64,000 nt of DNA from Vibrio nereis NBRC 15637 (GCF_001591105.1 NZ_BCUD01000005.1:62001-126000); one strand, 5' to 3'; shown: positions 19,204 through 29,408, counted from the stretch's first letter. The notes: a model not told the origin generated them from the letters alone. Made by a program: numbers and translations.

Positions 19204-20775
19204 TTAAGGCAGTTTTACATTGGTTAGATCTTCATTCGCGCCGATGGCTTTCATTTCGCCAGCAACGATTTCAGCTAGAGGACCTAAAATAACCTGTAAG
19301 TTATTTTCACCTAGTTTCACTACACCTTTAGCACCTAGTTTCTTCAGTACATCTTCGTTAGCGATAGAGCGATCTTTCAGAGTTAGACGCAAGCGTGTGA
19401 TACATGCATCAATTGACGTTAGGTTCTCATGGCCACCTAGTGCTTTCAGGTATTGGCGAGCAAGTTCACCTTTGTCTGATTTAGCTGCTGGCGCTTCAGT
19501 TGCTTCACCATCATCTTCACGACCTGGTGATTTCAGGTTAAACGCGCGGATTGCGAAGCTAAATGTGAAGAAGTATAGAGCACCAAAGCCAAGGCCAACT
19601 GCACCGAGTAGTAGAGGGTTAGTTGCTAGACCGAAGTTCAACGCGTAGTCAATTAGACCAGCAGAGAACGTAAAGCCGTGCAGTGTACCCAACATGTTAG
19701 CAACAACCAGCGACAGACCAGTAAACACAGCGTGCATTGCATATAGAGCTGGCGCTAGGAACACAAACATGAACTCTAGAGGCTCTGTAATACCTGTTAG
19801 GAATGAACAGAAAGCAACTGAGAATAGTGCACCACCCACTTGACTACGTTTTTCAGCAGGAGCAGCAAGGTACATCGCTAGCGCAGCACCAGGTAGACCG
19901 AACATCATCACAGGGAAGAAACCATTCATGAATGCACCAGCAGACTTATCGCCACCAAAGAAGCGGTGTAGGTCACCAGATTTCACTGTTTCTGTCACTT
20001 CTTTCACTGTCGCAGTGATTTCAGGGGTTACTGAGTTAGCAAATTCAAACGTGTGAGTTTGACCAGCAACCAAAGTCTTCGCCAACGCAGGATCGACACA
20101 TAGCTGTTGCATCGCAGGTAGAGCTTGACCAGCAGCAGAAGCACCCGTTACAAGCACTTCCTGACAGCTACCCATACCAAACCAGAAGAACGAGTTAAGT
20201 ACGTGGTGAAGACCAACAGGAATAAGCGCACGGTTAAGAGTACCGTAAACAAACTGACCAATCGCGCCAGATGTTGAAATGCCATGTGCTAATGCATCCA
20301 GACCACCTTGAATAGTTGGCCAAACGATACCAGAAACAGCACCTACTACTAAAGCAAATAGGCCCGCCATAATAGGCACTAAACGCTTACCTGAGAAGAA
20401 CGCTAACCATTCAGGTAAACGTGTAGCATGAAACGCGTTATATGAATGACCAGCAATAATACCGGCGATAATACCACCGAAGAATGACATGTTAACTGAA
20501 GCATCAATCGTTGACGCTGTTGCTGTTAGTACAAAGTACGCAACGGCGCCCGCAAGGCCAGCGGCACCTTGACCGTCTTTCGACAAGCCGATCGCAATAC
20601 CCAGACCAAATAGCAATGGAAGATTAGAGAAAATTGAGTCACCCGCTTGCGCCATAAATGCGATATCAAACACATCTGGTTGGCCCAAACGCAGTAACAA
20701 ACCTGCGATTGGCAAGGTCGCGATAGGAAGCATAAGAGCTTTACCTAACTTCTGCGCATATCCAAGAATATTCAC
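19204..20775 (-). CDS. nagE: PTS N-acetylglucosamine permease, IICB
   Basis: Inner-membrane phosphotransferase permease that imports and phosphorylates GlcNAc. The IIC domain fills about residues 1-400 with multiple membrane helices. The IIB domain follows, with phosphorylated cysteine C458 in SIDACITRLRL. At 523 aa it lacks the IIA domain fused in E. coli NagE, so phosphate must come from a separate IIA such as Crr. It is divergent from nagA with CRP-like and NagC-like sites between. Confidence 0.93.
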   Translation of the reverse strand: MNILGYAQKLGKALMLPIATLPIAGLLLRLGQPDVFDIAFMAQAGDSIFSNLPLLFGLGIAIGLSKDGQGAAGLAGAVAYFVLTATASTIDASVNMSFFGGIIAGIIAGHSYNAFHATRLPEWLAFFSGKRLVPIMAGLFALVVGAVSGIVWPTIQGGLDALAHGISTSGAIGQFVYGTLNRALIPVGLHHVLNSFFWFGMGSCQEVLVTGASAAGQALPAMQQLCVDPALAKTLVAGQTHTFEFANSVTPEITATVKEVTETVKSGDLHRFFGGDKSAGAFMNGFFPVMMFGLPGAALAMYLAAPAEKRSQVGGALFSVAFCSFLTGITEPLEFMFVFLAPALYAMHAVFTGLSLVVANMLGTLHGFTFSAGLIDYALNFGLATNPLLLGAVGLGFGALYFFTFSFAIRAFNLKSPGREDDGEATEAPAAKSDKGELARQYLKALGGHENLTSIDACITRLRLTLKDRSIANEDVLKKLGAKGVVKLGENNLQVILGPLAEIVAGEMKAIGANEDLTNVKLP

Positions 20776-20858
20776 CTTAAGTTCCCCCTATAGGATTTTG
20801 TATTTTGGTTGAGCTACTTTTTTTAGTGGCTCAATTTAGTCCTAATCAGTTTATGAGA

Positions 20859-20880
20859 TTAATTTTGCCCCGCAAATTAA
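20859..20880. promoter_or_regulatory. Candidate NagC operator upstream of nagE
   Basis: A 22-bp palindrome, TTAATTTTGC and GCAAATTAA around a CC-rich centre, lies 84 bp upstream of the nagE start. NagC/Mlc-type repressors bind AT-flanked palindromes of this kind, and nagC is in the same cluster. The palindrome is seen; NagC binding is inferred. The whole 20776-21253 gap (478 bp) is non-coding control DNA. Confidence 0.5.
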
Positions 20881-20892
20881 AAGGTCATCATT

Positions 20893-20908
20893 TGTGATCA
20901 TAATCACC
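20893..20908. promoter_or_regulatory. Candidate CRP site in the nagE-nagA region
   Basis: TGTGA, six bases, then TCACC: nine of ten conserved CRP positions with exact spacing. It sits beside the NagC-like palindrome, consistent with cAMP-CRP activation of sugar uptake. Confidence 0.65.
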
Positions 20909-21160
20909 AGAAAGCACCAACGAACAAGGATTTTGCTAGCGAGATCATAAAACTTATTTTACAATACAAAAAATGACAGTTGTTCGATAAAATTTGCAGT
21001 ATCCTCGAGATGTTCGAAGTGGCGTCATGCCTTATCAGGCAGTGCATCAATGATAAGTTGCCACATAGTGCACTTGTTGCGACGAGATTCATTATTTCGC
21101 CCGTGCACCCTATTTAAATGAGAAAAATTTTTCGTTTGCTAAAGATATTTTCCAATCTAA

Positions 21161-21189
21161 TTGAAGCGCTCGAATAAAGTTCAGATATT
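21161..21189 (+). promoter_or_regulatory. Candidate nagA-nagC promoter
   Basis: TTGAAG at 21161-21166 and GATATT at 21184-21189 are 17 bp apart, 65 bp before nagA. An AT-rich stretch with TTTTTCG lies just upstream and could be a second NagC contact. Confidence 0.4.
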
Positions 21190-21253
21190 TTGCATATTGC
21201 CCCAATTAGATGATTGAAAGTTTTAAGAATTCAAACATAAGGACTAGCTCACC

Positions 21254-22390
21254 ATGTACGCGCTAACAAATTGTAAAATCTATACCAGCAGCGATGTTCT
21301 GGTTGACCACGCTGTAATCATTAACAACGGTCTAATCGAATCGGTATGCTTAACATCTGAACTTCCTGAAGGCATCGAACTTCGGAACCTGAATGGTGCG
21401 AACCTCAGCCCAGGATTTATTGACCTACAGCTCAATGGCTGTGGCGGTGTGATGCTTAATGACGAAATAACCGCAGATACAATGCAAATCATGCATCAGG
21501 CAAACCTTAAATCTGGCTGCACCAGTTTCCTTCCAACGCTGATCACTTCATCAGATGAAGATATGCGCCAAGCAGTTGCGGCCGCTCGTGAGTATCAGGA
21601 TAAATACCAAAACCAATCTTTAGGCTTACACCTTGAAGGTCCGTACCTGAACGTTGAGAAAAAAGGTATTCACAGCATCGACTATATTCGCTCGTCAGAT
21701 GAAAATATGATCGACTTCATTTGTGAAAATGCGGATGTCATCGCCAAAGTAACGTTGGCTCCCGAACACAATGAACCAGAGCATATCGAGCGACTCAAAA
21801 AAGCAGGCATTGTGGTGTCAATTGGTCACACTAATGCGACATACGCTGAAGCGCGTAAAGGGTTTGAAGCTGGCATTACCTTTGCCACTCACCTATTCAA
21901 TGCAATGACACCAATGGTCGGCCGCGAACCAGGCGTAGTCGGCGCTATTTACGATACGCCTGATGTATACGCAGGTATCATCGCAGATGGGTTCCATGTT
22001 GATTATGCAAACATTCGTATAGCTCACAAAATTAAGGGCGAAAAATTAGTATTAGTGACCGATGCCACAGCTCCTGCAGGCGCTAATATGGATTACTTTA
22101 TTTTTGTTGGTAAGAAAGTATATTACCGTCATGGTAAGTGTGTTGATGAAAACGGCACGCTTGGCGGCTCAGCACTCACTATGATTGAGGCAGTTCAAAA
22201 TACTGTTGAGCACGTCGGTATCGCTTTGGACGAAGTACTTCGAATGGCAACTCTATACCCTGCAAAAGCAATTGGTATGGACAGCAAACTAGGCCGAATT
22301 AGAAAAGGCATGGTAGCAAACCTTACTGTATTCGATCGTGACTTCAACGTTCAAGCGACAATTGTTAACGGACAATACGAGCAAAGTTAA
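21254..22390 (+). CDS. nagA: N-acetylglucosamine-6-phosphate deacetylase
   Basis: Removes acetate from GlcNAc-6-phosphate to give glucosamine-6-phosphate. It is an amidohydrolase with metal ligands E128 (HLEGPYLN), H192 (GHTNATY) and H213 (THLFNAMTP), and catalytic D270 in VTDATAPAG. At 378 aa it matches the usual length. It is followed 2 bp later by nagC. The deaminase gene nagB, next to nagA in enterobacteria, is absent from this cluster. Confidence 0.96.
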   Translation: MYALTNCKIYTSSDVLVDHAVIINNGLIESVCLTSELPEGIELRNLNGANLSPGFIDLQLNGCGGVMLNDEITADTMQIMHQANLKSGCTSFLPTLITSSDEDMRQAVAAAREYQDKYQNQSLGLHLEGPYLNVEKKGIHSIDYIRSSDENMIDFICENADVIAKVTLAPEHNEPEHIERLKKAGIVVSIGHTNATYAEARKGFEAGITFATHLFNAMTPMVGREPGVVGAIYDTPDVYAGIIADGFHVDYANIRIAHKIKGEKLVLVTDATAPAGANMDYFIFVGKKVYYRHGKCVDENGTLGGSALTMIEAVQNTVEHVGIALDEVLRMATLYPAKAIGMDSKLGRIRKGMVANLTVFDRDFNVQATIVNGQYEQS

Positions 22391-22392
22391 GA

Positions 22393-23607
22393 ATGAATGG
22401 CGGACAAATAGGTAACGTAGATTTAGTAAAACAGCTAAACAGTGCTGCAGTGTATCGGTTGATTGACCAGCAAGGTCCTATTTCAAGGATCCAAGTTGCT
22501 GACGTTAGCCAACTGGCCCCTGCCAGTGTTACAAAAATCACCCGCCAACTTTTAGAGCGCGGCCTAATCAAAGAGGTCGCGCAACAAGCATCCACTGGTG
22601 GACGACGAGCGATTTCTCTAACCACAGAGATCGAACCTTTTCATTCTATTGCGGTACGAATCGGGCGCGATTACATCCAATTTAGCCTTTACAACCTAGG
22701 CGCCGAAGAGCTGGCCTCTGACTACACCGAATTTTTCTACACCACCCAAGAAGAGTTGGTTGAAGGCCTGCTAAGCCACCTCAAGCAGTTCATAAGCACG
22801 AACCACAGTATTATTAATCAGCTGATTGCTATCGGTATCGCCCTTCCTGGCCTAGTAAACCCTGAAACTGGCGTGGTTGAATACATGCCAAATATTTCGA
22901 TTGATAAACTAAGCCTAGCTGAACTAGTAAAAAACACCTTTCATGTGGAGTGTTTCGTTGGCAACGACGTAAGAGGGATGGCACTGGCAGAGCACTACTT
23001 TGGCGCAAGTCGCGACTGTCAGGATTCAATTTTAGTCAGCGTCCATCGAGGTACTGGTGCGGGTATTATTGTTAACGGTCAGGTGTTTTTAGGCCATAAC
23101 CGTAATGTTGGTGAGATTGGCCATATTCAGATCGACCCACTAGGCGAGCAATGCCAATGCGGTAATTTTGGCTGTTTAGAGACGGTCGCGGCCAACCCGG
23201 CAATCATTGAGCGCGTGAACAAGCTGATCGCTCAAGGCTATGAGTCTAGCTTAACCACCTTAGACACTATCACTATTGGTGATATCTGTGAGCACGCTAA
23301 TCTGGGTGATGAGCTGGCAAAACAAAGCTTAGTAAGAGTAGGAAATCAATTAGGTAAAGCCATTGCTATTACTATCAACCTATTCAACCCACAAAAAATT
23401 GTCATCGCGGGTAATGTCACTCAGTGTGAGGAAATTATTTTCCCGGCAATTCGTCGAAACGTCGAAAATCAATCGCTAACAACGTTCCACAAAAACTTGC
23501 CTATCGTGGCATCAGAAATTGACAAGCAACCGACACTCAGTGCATTCGCTATGATTAAACGCGCGATGTTGAACGGCGTTTTGTTACAAAAATTACTGGA
23601 AGATTGA
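22393..23607 (+). CDS. nagC: ROK-family repressor NagC
   Basis: Transcriptional repressor of nag and related amino-sugar genes, relieved by GlcNAc-6-phosphate. A winged-helix DNA-binding region lies at about residues 15-65 (ISRIQVADVSQLAPASVTKI). A ROK domain follows, with zinc ligands H244, C254, C256 and C261 in GHIQIDPLGEQCQCGNFGC. At 404 aa it is near the 406 aa E. coli protein. The 2-bp gap to nagA implies one transcript, so the repressor is probably autoregulated. Confidence 0.93.
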   Translation: MNGGQIGNVDLVKQLNSAAVYRLIDQQGPISRIQVADVSQLAPASVTKITRQLLERGLIKEVAQQASTGGRRAISLTTEIEPFHSIAVRIGRDYIQFSLYNLGAEELASDYTEFFYTTQEELVEGLLSHLKQFISTNHSIINQLIAIGIALPGLVNPETGVVEYMPNISIDKLSLAELVKNTFHVECFVGNDVRGMALAEHYFGASRDCQDSILVSVHRGTGAGIIVNGQVFLGHNRNVGEIGHIQIDPLGEQCQCGNFGCLETVAANPAIIERVNKLIAQGYESSLTTLDTITIGDICEHANLGDELAKQSLVRVGNQLGKAIAITINLFNPQKIVIAGNVTQCEEIIFPAIRRNVENQSLTTFHKNLPIVASEIDKQPTLSAFAMIKRAMLNGVLLQKLLED

Positions 23608-23637
23608 TCGCTTACGCAATTAGTTGAGTTAGAATAG

Positions 23638-23668
23638 AAGGCTGTGTCGAAAGACCCAGCCTTTTTCT
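23638..23668 (+). terminator. nagC terminator
   Basis: A stem with one internal mismatch and a GAAA tetraloop (arms from 23638 and to 23663) is followed by five Ts. Confidence 0.8.
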
Positions 23669-23693
23669 TTGGGATCAAAATATAAGAACAAAT

Positions 23694-25283
23694 ATGGAAC
23701 TCATTCTAATCTCTGCCGCCTTTCTTGCTGGCTTTATCGCTCTAAAGTTAAACCTCCCTCCCCTAGTCGGCTTTTTACTTGCTGGCTTTGGCCTCTATGC
23801 ATTCGGCTTCGAAAGCAATGACACCATCGTGACTTTGGCGGATCTTGGTGTCACGCTTCTACTTTTTACCATTGGTCTGAAGCTTGATATTAAAACCCTT
23901 CTCTCAAAAGAGATTTGGGCCGGAGCAACCGTTCATAACCTTGCTTCAACGGCTATTTTTAGCATTGCCCTATTCTGTTTTAAATTTTTAGGGATCAGCT
24001 CACTGGCAAGTATGTCGATTGATCAAATTCTATTGCTTGGTTTTGCTCTTTCGTTCTCTAGTACCGTATTTGCTGTTAAATCATTGCAAGAAAAAGGCGA
24101 AATGAACGCCACTTACGGTACGTTGGCGATTGGTATCTTGGTTATGCAGGATATTTTTGCCGTTATCTTCTTAACCGCGTCAACGGGTAAATTGCCAGAA
24201 TGGTATGCCATTGGACTATTCGCACTGCCTTTCCTAAGGCCACTATTCTATAAAGTGCTGGATTTAGTTGGTCACGGAGAAATGCTCGTCCTTTTGGGCA
24301 TTTTCTTTGCCCTCGTTGTGGGCGCAGGTTTGTTTGAACTGGTAGGGATGAAGCCCGACCTCGGAGCCCTGATCCTAGGTATGTTATTAGCCGGACATAA
24401 AAAAGCGTCTGAATTGTCTAAGTCTCTATTCAACTTAAAAGAGCTGTTTTTAGTCTGTTTCTTCCTTAATATCGGGCTATCAGAGCAACCAACATGGTCA
24501 GGGTTTGCCTTGGCCATACTGTTTATGCTGATACTTCCGTTAAAAGCAATCCTTTACTTTGTTGTCATCAACGCATTCAAGTTCCGTGTGCGAACCTCCC
24601 TTTTGGCATCACTGAGCCTATTTAACTATAGTGAGTTTGGTCTCATTGTCGGTGGGTTAGCCTTCAAGATGGGATGGATGAGTGGTGATATCTTAGTGGC
24701 CATTGCGATTGCAGTATCGATGTCCTTCATTGTTGCAGCCCCAATGAACCGATATGGCCACAGGATTTACCAACACTCCAGTCACTGGCTAAGAGAGCAC
24801 GCAGCAGAAAAACTCAATACTCGAGACAAACTTATTAACCCTGGGCACGCGCAAATTCTAATTCTTGGTATGGGACGAATAGGTACTGGTGCTTACGATG
24901 AGCTGAAAGCAAGATACGGAAATATCAGTTTAGGTATTGAGGTTCGTGAAGATGCTGCACAGCAACACCAAGCTGAAGGACGTAACGTTATCGCCGGAGA
25001 TGCAACCGACTCAGATTTCTGGGAACGTATCTTGGACACTACCAATGTGAAACTGGTACTGCTATCCATGCCTCACCACCAAGGTAACCAAATCGCGCTA
25101 GAGCAGTTGCAACGCCGGAACTTTAAAGGTCAAATTGCGGCTATTGCCGAGTACCAAGATCAACTTGATGACTTAGTTGAAAGCGGCGTAGATGCGGCCT
25201 TTAATATCTACAGTGAGGCTGGTAGTGGTTTTGCTAGGCACGTGTGTAAACAACTACAACCTTCATTTACCCCGTCCAAATAA
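23694..25283 (+). CDS. CPA2 cation:proton antiporter with TrkA-N domain
   Basis: Membrane antiporter of the Kef/YbaL type. About twelve hydrophobic segments occupy residues 1-370. A cytosolic Rossmann domain (RCK N) follows from about 385, beginning ILILGMGRIGTGAYDEL and containing IAGDATDSDFW. This gating domain binds nucleotide and regulates K+ or Na+ exchange in relatives. Length is 529 aa and no separate ancillary KefF/KefG-type gene is adjacent. The exact ion is unknown. It sits between nagC and asnB with terminators on both sides. Confidence 0.85.
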   Translation: MELILISAAFLAGFIALKLNLPPLVGFLLAGFGLYAFGFESNDTIVTLADLGVTLLLFTIGLKLDIKTLLSKEIWAGATVHNLASTAIFSIALFCFKFLGISSLASMSIDQILLLGFALSFSSTVFAVKSLQEKGEMNATYGTLAIGILVMQDIFAVIFLTASTGKLPEWYAIGLFALPFLRPLFYKVLDLVGHGEMLVLLGIFFALVVGAGLFELVGMKPDLGALILGMLLAGHKKASELSKSLFNLKELFLVCFFLNIGLSEQPTWSGFALAILFMLILPLKAILYFVVINAFKFRVRTSLLASLSLFNYSEFGLIVGGLAFKMGWMSGDILVAIAIAVSMSFIVAAPMNRYGHRIYQHSSHWLREHAAEKLNTRDKLINPGHAQILILGMGRIGTGAYDELKARYGNISLGIEVREDAAQQHQAEGRNVIAGDATDSDFWERILDTTNVKLVLLSMPHHQGNQIALEQLQRRNFKGQIAAIAEYQDQLDDLVESGVDAAFNIYSEAGSGFARHVCKQLQPSFTPSK

Positions 25284-25292
25284 GTTCACTAT

Positions 25293-25318
25293 AGGCTGCC
25301 ACAAGGCAGCCTTTTTAT
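25293..25318 (+). terminator. Terminator after the antiporter gene
   Basis: Perfect 8-bp arms (25293-25300 and 25305-25312), 4-base loop, then a run of Ts. Confidence 0.88.
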
Positions 25319-25495
25319 TGTTTTTGTTCGATTATCAGTCTCAACATAGAAAAAATTCACAAAACAAACCATTAAATTAAAAAATATCCATATCAATGGG
25401 CTTTTTATTATTTTTTTAATTAACAATGGTTGCTTTTTTTAATCTGGATGGCAAATTGGTGCCAACGAGTTAAAGAAAATTTAAAGGGAAGTCGT

Positions 25496-27160
25496 ATGTG
25501 TTCTATCTTCGGTATTTTAGATATTAAAAGTGATGCTCAAGCTCTTCGCCCGGTAGCTTTAGAAATGTCTAAAAAGCTGCGCCACCGTGGTCCGGATTGG
25601 TCAGGCATTTATGCATCAGAAAAAGCGATTCTTGCGCACGAGCGTCTAGCGATTGTTGGCTTAAACAGTGGTGCTCAGCCTCTTGTTAGCCCAGATAAGA
25701 AACACATCCTTGCGGTTAACGGCGAAATCTACAATCACAAAGAACTTCGCGCACGTTACGAAGGTGAGTACGACTTCCAAACAGATTCTGACTGTGAAGT
25801 CATTCTAGCGCTTTACCAAGATAAAGGCGTCGATCTTCTAGAAGACCTTAACGGCATTTTTGCTTTCGTACTTTATGATGAAGAAAAAGATCAATACCTA
25901 GTTGGTCGTGATCACATTGGTATCATCCCTCTTTATCAAGGTCACGACGAGCACGGCAACTACTATGTAGCGTCAGAAATGAAAGCACTGACCCCTGTAT
26001 GTAAGACCATCAGTGAGTTCCCTCCTGGTTGCTACTTATCATCGGCAGATTCAGAGCCACAGCGTTACTACATCCGTGACTGGAACGAGTTTGATGCTGT
26101 TAAAGATAACATGACTAGCAAGGAAGACTTAACCGAAGCTCTAGAAGCAGCAGTAAAACGCCAGCTAATGACTGATGTACCTTACGGCGTACTTCTATCT
26201 GGTGGCCTAGACTCATCTATTACGTCTGCTGTAGCAAAACGTTTTGCCGCAATGCGAATCGAGGATGATGAAAAATCTGAAGCTTGGTGGCCACAACTTC
26301 ACTCATTTGCAGTTGGCCTAGAAGGTGCTCCGGACCTAAAAGCAGCACGTGAAGTCGCAGATAAGATTGGTACAGTTCACCACGAGATGACATACACTAT
26401 TCAAGAAGGCTTAGACGCTATTCGTGATGTTATCTATCACATCGAAACTTACGATGTAACAACGATTCGTGCCTCTACGCCTATGTTCCTGATGGGACGT
26501 AAGATTAAAGCGATGGGCATTAAGATGGTTCTTTCTGGTGAAGGCGCGGATGAGATTTTTGGCGGTTACTTGTACTTCCATAAAGCGCCAAACGCAAAAG
26601 AGTTCCATGAAGAAACCGTTCGTAAGCTACTTGCTCTTAACATGTTCGACTGTGCTCGTGCTAACAAGTCTTTGGCAGCGTGGGGGGTAGAAGGCCGCGT
26701 ACCATTCTTGGATAAAGAATTCATCGATGTAGCAATGCGACTAAACCCTGCAGACAAAATGTGTGGCAACGGTAAAATGGAAAAACACATCCTACGTGAG
26801 TGTTTTGAGCACTATCTACCAGACTCTATTGCTTGGCGTCAGAAAGAGCAGTTCTCAGATGGCGTTGGCTACGGTTGGATTGACACACTGAAAGATGTTG
26901 CTGAAGAGCGTGTAACAGAGCAGCAGCTAGAAACGGCCAAATACCGCTTCCCGTACAACACACCGACAACAAAAGAAGGTTACATGTACCGCGAGATCTT
27001 TGAAGAGCTGTTCCCACTCCCATCTGCAGCTGAGTGTGTTCCAGGAGGCCCTTCTGTTGCGTGTTCGTCTGCAAAAGCGATTGAATGGGATGAATCATTT
27101 AAAAACTGCGTCGATCCATCAGGTCGCGCCGTTCAAACGGTACATAACGATTCATACTAA
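25496..27160 (+). CDS. asnB: Asparagine synthetase B, glutamine-hydrolysing
   Basis: Makes asparagine from aspartate, ATP and glutamine. The N-terminal glutaminase domain uses Cys2, exposed after Met removal in MCSIFGILD. RHRGPDWSG (about 32-40) and the ATP pyrophosphatase loop LLSGGLDSSITSAV (about 230-243) follow. Start chosen at the ATG at 25496, preceded by AAAGGGA; the open frame reaches 22 codons further with no homology. The length of 554 aa equals E. coli AsnB. Confidence 0.97.
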   Translation: MCSIFGILDIKSDAQALRPVALEMSKKLRHRGPDWSGIYASEKAILAHERLAIVGLNSGAQPLVSPDKKHILAVNGEIYNHKELRARYEGEYDFQTDSDCEVILALYQDKGVDLLEDLNGIFAFVLYDEEKDQYLVGRDHIGIIPLYQGHDEHGNYYVASEMKALTPVCKTISEFPPGCYLSSADSEPQRYYIRDWNEFDAVKDNMTSKEDLTEALEAAVKRQLMTDVPYGVLLSGGLDSSITSAVAKRFAAMRIEDDEKSEAWWPQLHSFAVGLEGAPDLKAAREVADKIGTVHHEMTYTIQEGLDAIRDVIYHIETYDVTTIRASTPMFLMGRKIKAMGIKMVLSGEGADEIFGGYLYFHKAPNAKEFHEETVRKLLALNMFDCARANKSLAAWGVEGRVPFLDKEFIDVAMRLNPADKMCGNGKMEKHILRECFEHYLPDSIAWRQKEQFSDGVGYGWIDTLKDVAEERVTEQQLETAKYRFPYNTPTTKEGYMYREIFEELFPLPSAAECVPGGPSVACSSAKAIEWDESFKNCVDPSGRAVQTVHNDSY

Positions 27161-27169
27161 TAATTAAAA

Positions 27170-27198
27170 AAAGAGGCACTGTTTAGTGCCTCTTTCTC
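27170..27198. terminator. Bidirectional terminator of asnB and rfaH
   Basis: Eleven-base arms (27170-27180 and 27185-27195) with a GTTT loop. T-rich flanks on both strands serve these convergent genes. Confidence 0.88.
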
Positions 27199-27693
27199 TT
27201 ATATATCTAAGTGTTTGTTATCAATGCAGACTTCAACGGGTTTGTTGATCATTTTAACAAGCAGAATCGAGCGTGTTTCACCGTCCGGTTCTTGATAAAT
27301 TGCTTCCATACCAGAAAATTGACCTCCCGCGATTTGAATCACATCACCTCTGTCTGGTACTGAATCACTATGAGTCTGACCCTGAAGTTGTTCGATGTCT
27401 CTCAAAGTGTCAATCAAACTATCCTGAAGTACTTGTGGGTGTGGTCCAACCCGAACGAAATCAACAACACCACGCGTCGATCTTATTGTTGTAAACGTTG
27501 GGCCAAGCTTAACGTCAAAACGAGCAAAAACGTAAGAAGGGAAAAGTGGCTCCGATTTAACTTGCCTTTTACCACGTGTAATTTTCTCTATCTGGATTTC
27601 CGGGTAGTAGCACTCGACTCCCTGGTTTTCCAAATGCACCTTCGCGCGCTGCTGCTCACTGCGTTTGCAGTAAAGCAAATACCATTGTTTCAT
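27199..27693 (-). CDS. rfaH: Transcription antitermination factor RfaH
   Basis: NusG paralogue that is recruited at ops pause sites and drives transcription and translation of long operons such as LPS and capsule. The NGN domain starts KQWYLLYCKRSEQQRAKVHLENQGVECYYP-like (split: WYLLYCKRSEQQ, then GVECYYPEI), with FPSYVFARFD. The C-terminal KOW-type domain contains GDVIQIAGGQFSGMEAIY. Start taken at the ATG at 27691-27693, giving 164 aa; the frame runs back to a TTG at 27705. No ops consensus was noticed in the window, so its targets lie elsewhere. Confidence 0.9.
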   Translation of the reverse strand: MKQWYLLYCKRSEQQRAKVHLENQGVECYYPEIQIEKITRGKRQVKSEPLFPSYVFARFDVKLGPTFTTIRSTRGVVDFVRVGPHPQVLQDSLIDTLRDIEQLQGQTHSDSVPDRGDVIQIAGGQFSGMEAIYQEPDGETRSILLVKMINKPVEVCIDNKHLDI

Positions 27694-27835
27694 TATACTA
27701 GCCAATCATCTTTGTTTTTTTCATCTTAGCATTTTGCCGATGGGAAGTAAGGTGGCAAATGGTGATAGTTTAATCAGTAAATAATCCAACTTCATTATCC
27801 TTATGAAATATCAAAACCCAAATTTGCAAGATAAG

Positions 27836-27851
27836 TTTGATGTATTTCACA
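27836..27851. promoter_or_regulatory. Possible CRP site upstream of the peptide transporter
   Basis: TTTGA, six bases, TCACA: one half exact, the other with one mismatch. It is 152 bp before the transporter start, in a 298-bp AT-rich gap (27706-28003) where I see no gene. Confidence 0.35.
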
Positions 27852-28003
27852 CTTACTGTAAATGCGCCTACATTCCCCTTCATTTCAAATACTTAACTCA
27901 TTTTTTCTTTAATTTTTAATTTTTATTCATTTGCAGTCCTTTTCTCCATTATGTATACCTAACTAAACATTAAAATCTATAATCAAATACATTAGAAGAA
28001 TTT

Positions 28004-29401
28004 ATGGCAAGCACACAACAATTTCTTGGCCACCCTAGAGGATTATTCCTCTTGTTTGGCACTGAGCTGTGGGAACGATTCTCATACTATGCAATGCGCG
28101 CGATCTTAGTGCTCTACTTAACCGACACAACAATCAATGGCGGAATGGGCTGGTCAACAAAAGACGCGCTACAACTTTATGGCACTTATACCGGGCTGGT
28201 ATACATTACGCCATTAATTGGTGGCTGGCTCGCTGACAACTACCTAGGACAGCGTCGCTCCATTCTTATTGGTGGTGCCTTAATGGCATTGGGCCAATTC
28301 ACGCTCGCCATGCCAGCAGATGCAATAGGCTTGAGTTCTCTTCACTCATTTTACCTAGGACTTGCTCTGTTAATCTCTGGTAATGGCTTATTCAAACCCA
28401 ATATTTCCACTATGGTTGGCGACCTTTATCAAGACGGGGATAACCGTCGAGATGGTGCCTTCACTATTTTCTATATGGGTATCAATATTGGTGCATTGTT
28501 GGCTGGCGTTGTTTCTGGCTCTGTCACAAACGAGTTTGGCTGGAAAGCAGGCTTTATTGTTGCTGGTCTAGGTATGATTGTCAGCTTGATCATGCAAATG
28601 ACACTGGCTAAACCGTGGTTGGGTGACATCGGTGTCGTGCCTGCTGCAACGCGAGATCTTGAGAAAAAAAGCAGCAATAAAAAGCAGCCACTGACAAAAG
28701 AAGAAGTCGACAGACTCAAAGTTATTCTGGTTATGGGGCTGTTTGTGATCGTTTTTTGGGCTGGCTTTGAACAAGCTGGCGGTCTAATGAATATCTATAC
28801 TCAACAATACACTGACCGCATGATTGGTACCTTTGAAGTCCCTGCCGCATGGTTCCAATCTCTTAACCCATTTTTCATCATCACGCTAGCACCCGTCTTA
28901 GCGGCTCTGTGGGTGAAATTGGGTAAACGAAACCCTAATTCACCTGTTAAATTCGCTCTGGCTCTCTTCTTTTTGGCATTAGGCTTCCTATGCATGATCG
29001 GCGCCGTTATGGAGCAAGGTGGTGATACCACTGTCAAAACATCGATGCTTTGGCTCGTCGGAGCTTTCTTTTTCCATACTCTGGGTGAGTTATGCCTTTC
29101 TCCTATTGGCCTATCAATGGTGACTAAGCTCGCACCACTTCGACTAGCATCATTAATGATGGGGGCATGGTTTGGCTTTAACGCGATTGCCAACTATGTC
29201 GCTGGCCTGATTGGCTCTCACGTTGGAGAACTGGGCGCTCTACCTATCTTTAGTGGCATCGCTGTTGCAGCAACACTATCTGGTGTTCTGTTACTGATGT
29301 TCTCGGGCACTTTGGTTAAATGGATGCACGGCGCTGAATCTAATGCGTCGACAACTGAGGCTCAAGAAGAGCTAGCTGAAACGCAAGCTCAACTAGCTTA
29401 A
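28004..29401 (+). CDS. POT-family proton-dependent peptide transporter
   Basis: Major facilitator family importer of di- and tripeptides coupled to protons. The family signature ELWERFSYYAMRAILVLYL (ExxERFxYY) is at about residues 21-39. GWLADNYLGQRR (about 75-86) is the loop 2-3 motif, and FYMGINIGALLAG (about 157) the second POT signature. It has 465 aa and about 14 hydrophobic segments. It resembles E. coli DtpA/DtpB but I cannot choose between paralogues, so no symbol is given. It is a single gene with its own terminator. Confidence 0.9.
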   Translation: MASTQQFLGHPRGLFLLFGTELWERFSYYAMRAILVLYLTDTTINGGMGWSTKDALQLYGTYTGLVYITPLIGGWLADNYLGQRRSILIGGALMALGQFTLAMPADAIGLSSLHSFYLGLALLISGNGLFKPNISTMVGDLYQDGDNRRDGAFTIFYMGINIGALLAGVVSGSVTNEFGWKAGFIVAGLGMIVSLIMQMTLAKPWLGDIGVVPAATRDLEKKSSNKKQPLTKEEVDRLKVILVMGLFVIVFWAGFEQAGGLMNIYTQQYTDRMIGTFEVPAAWFQSLNPFFIITLAPVLAALWVKLGKRNPNSPVKFALALFFLALGFLCMIGAVMEQGGDTTVKTSMLWLVGAFFFHTLGELCLSPIGLSMVTKLAPLRLASLMMGAWFGFNAIANYVAGLIGSHVGELGALPIFSGIAVAATLSGVLLLMFSGTLVKWMHGAESNASTTEAQEELAETQAQLA

Positions 29402-29408
29402 GAGATGT

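Noticed and set aside
27199..27693. ops sites for RfaH within the window
   Set aside because: I looked for GGCGGTAG-type motifs on both strands and noticed none that sat ahead of a long operon.
27694..27705. TTG start for rfaH
   Set aside because: No ribosome site; the family starts at the ATG at 27693.
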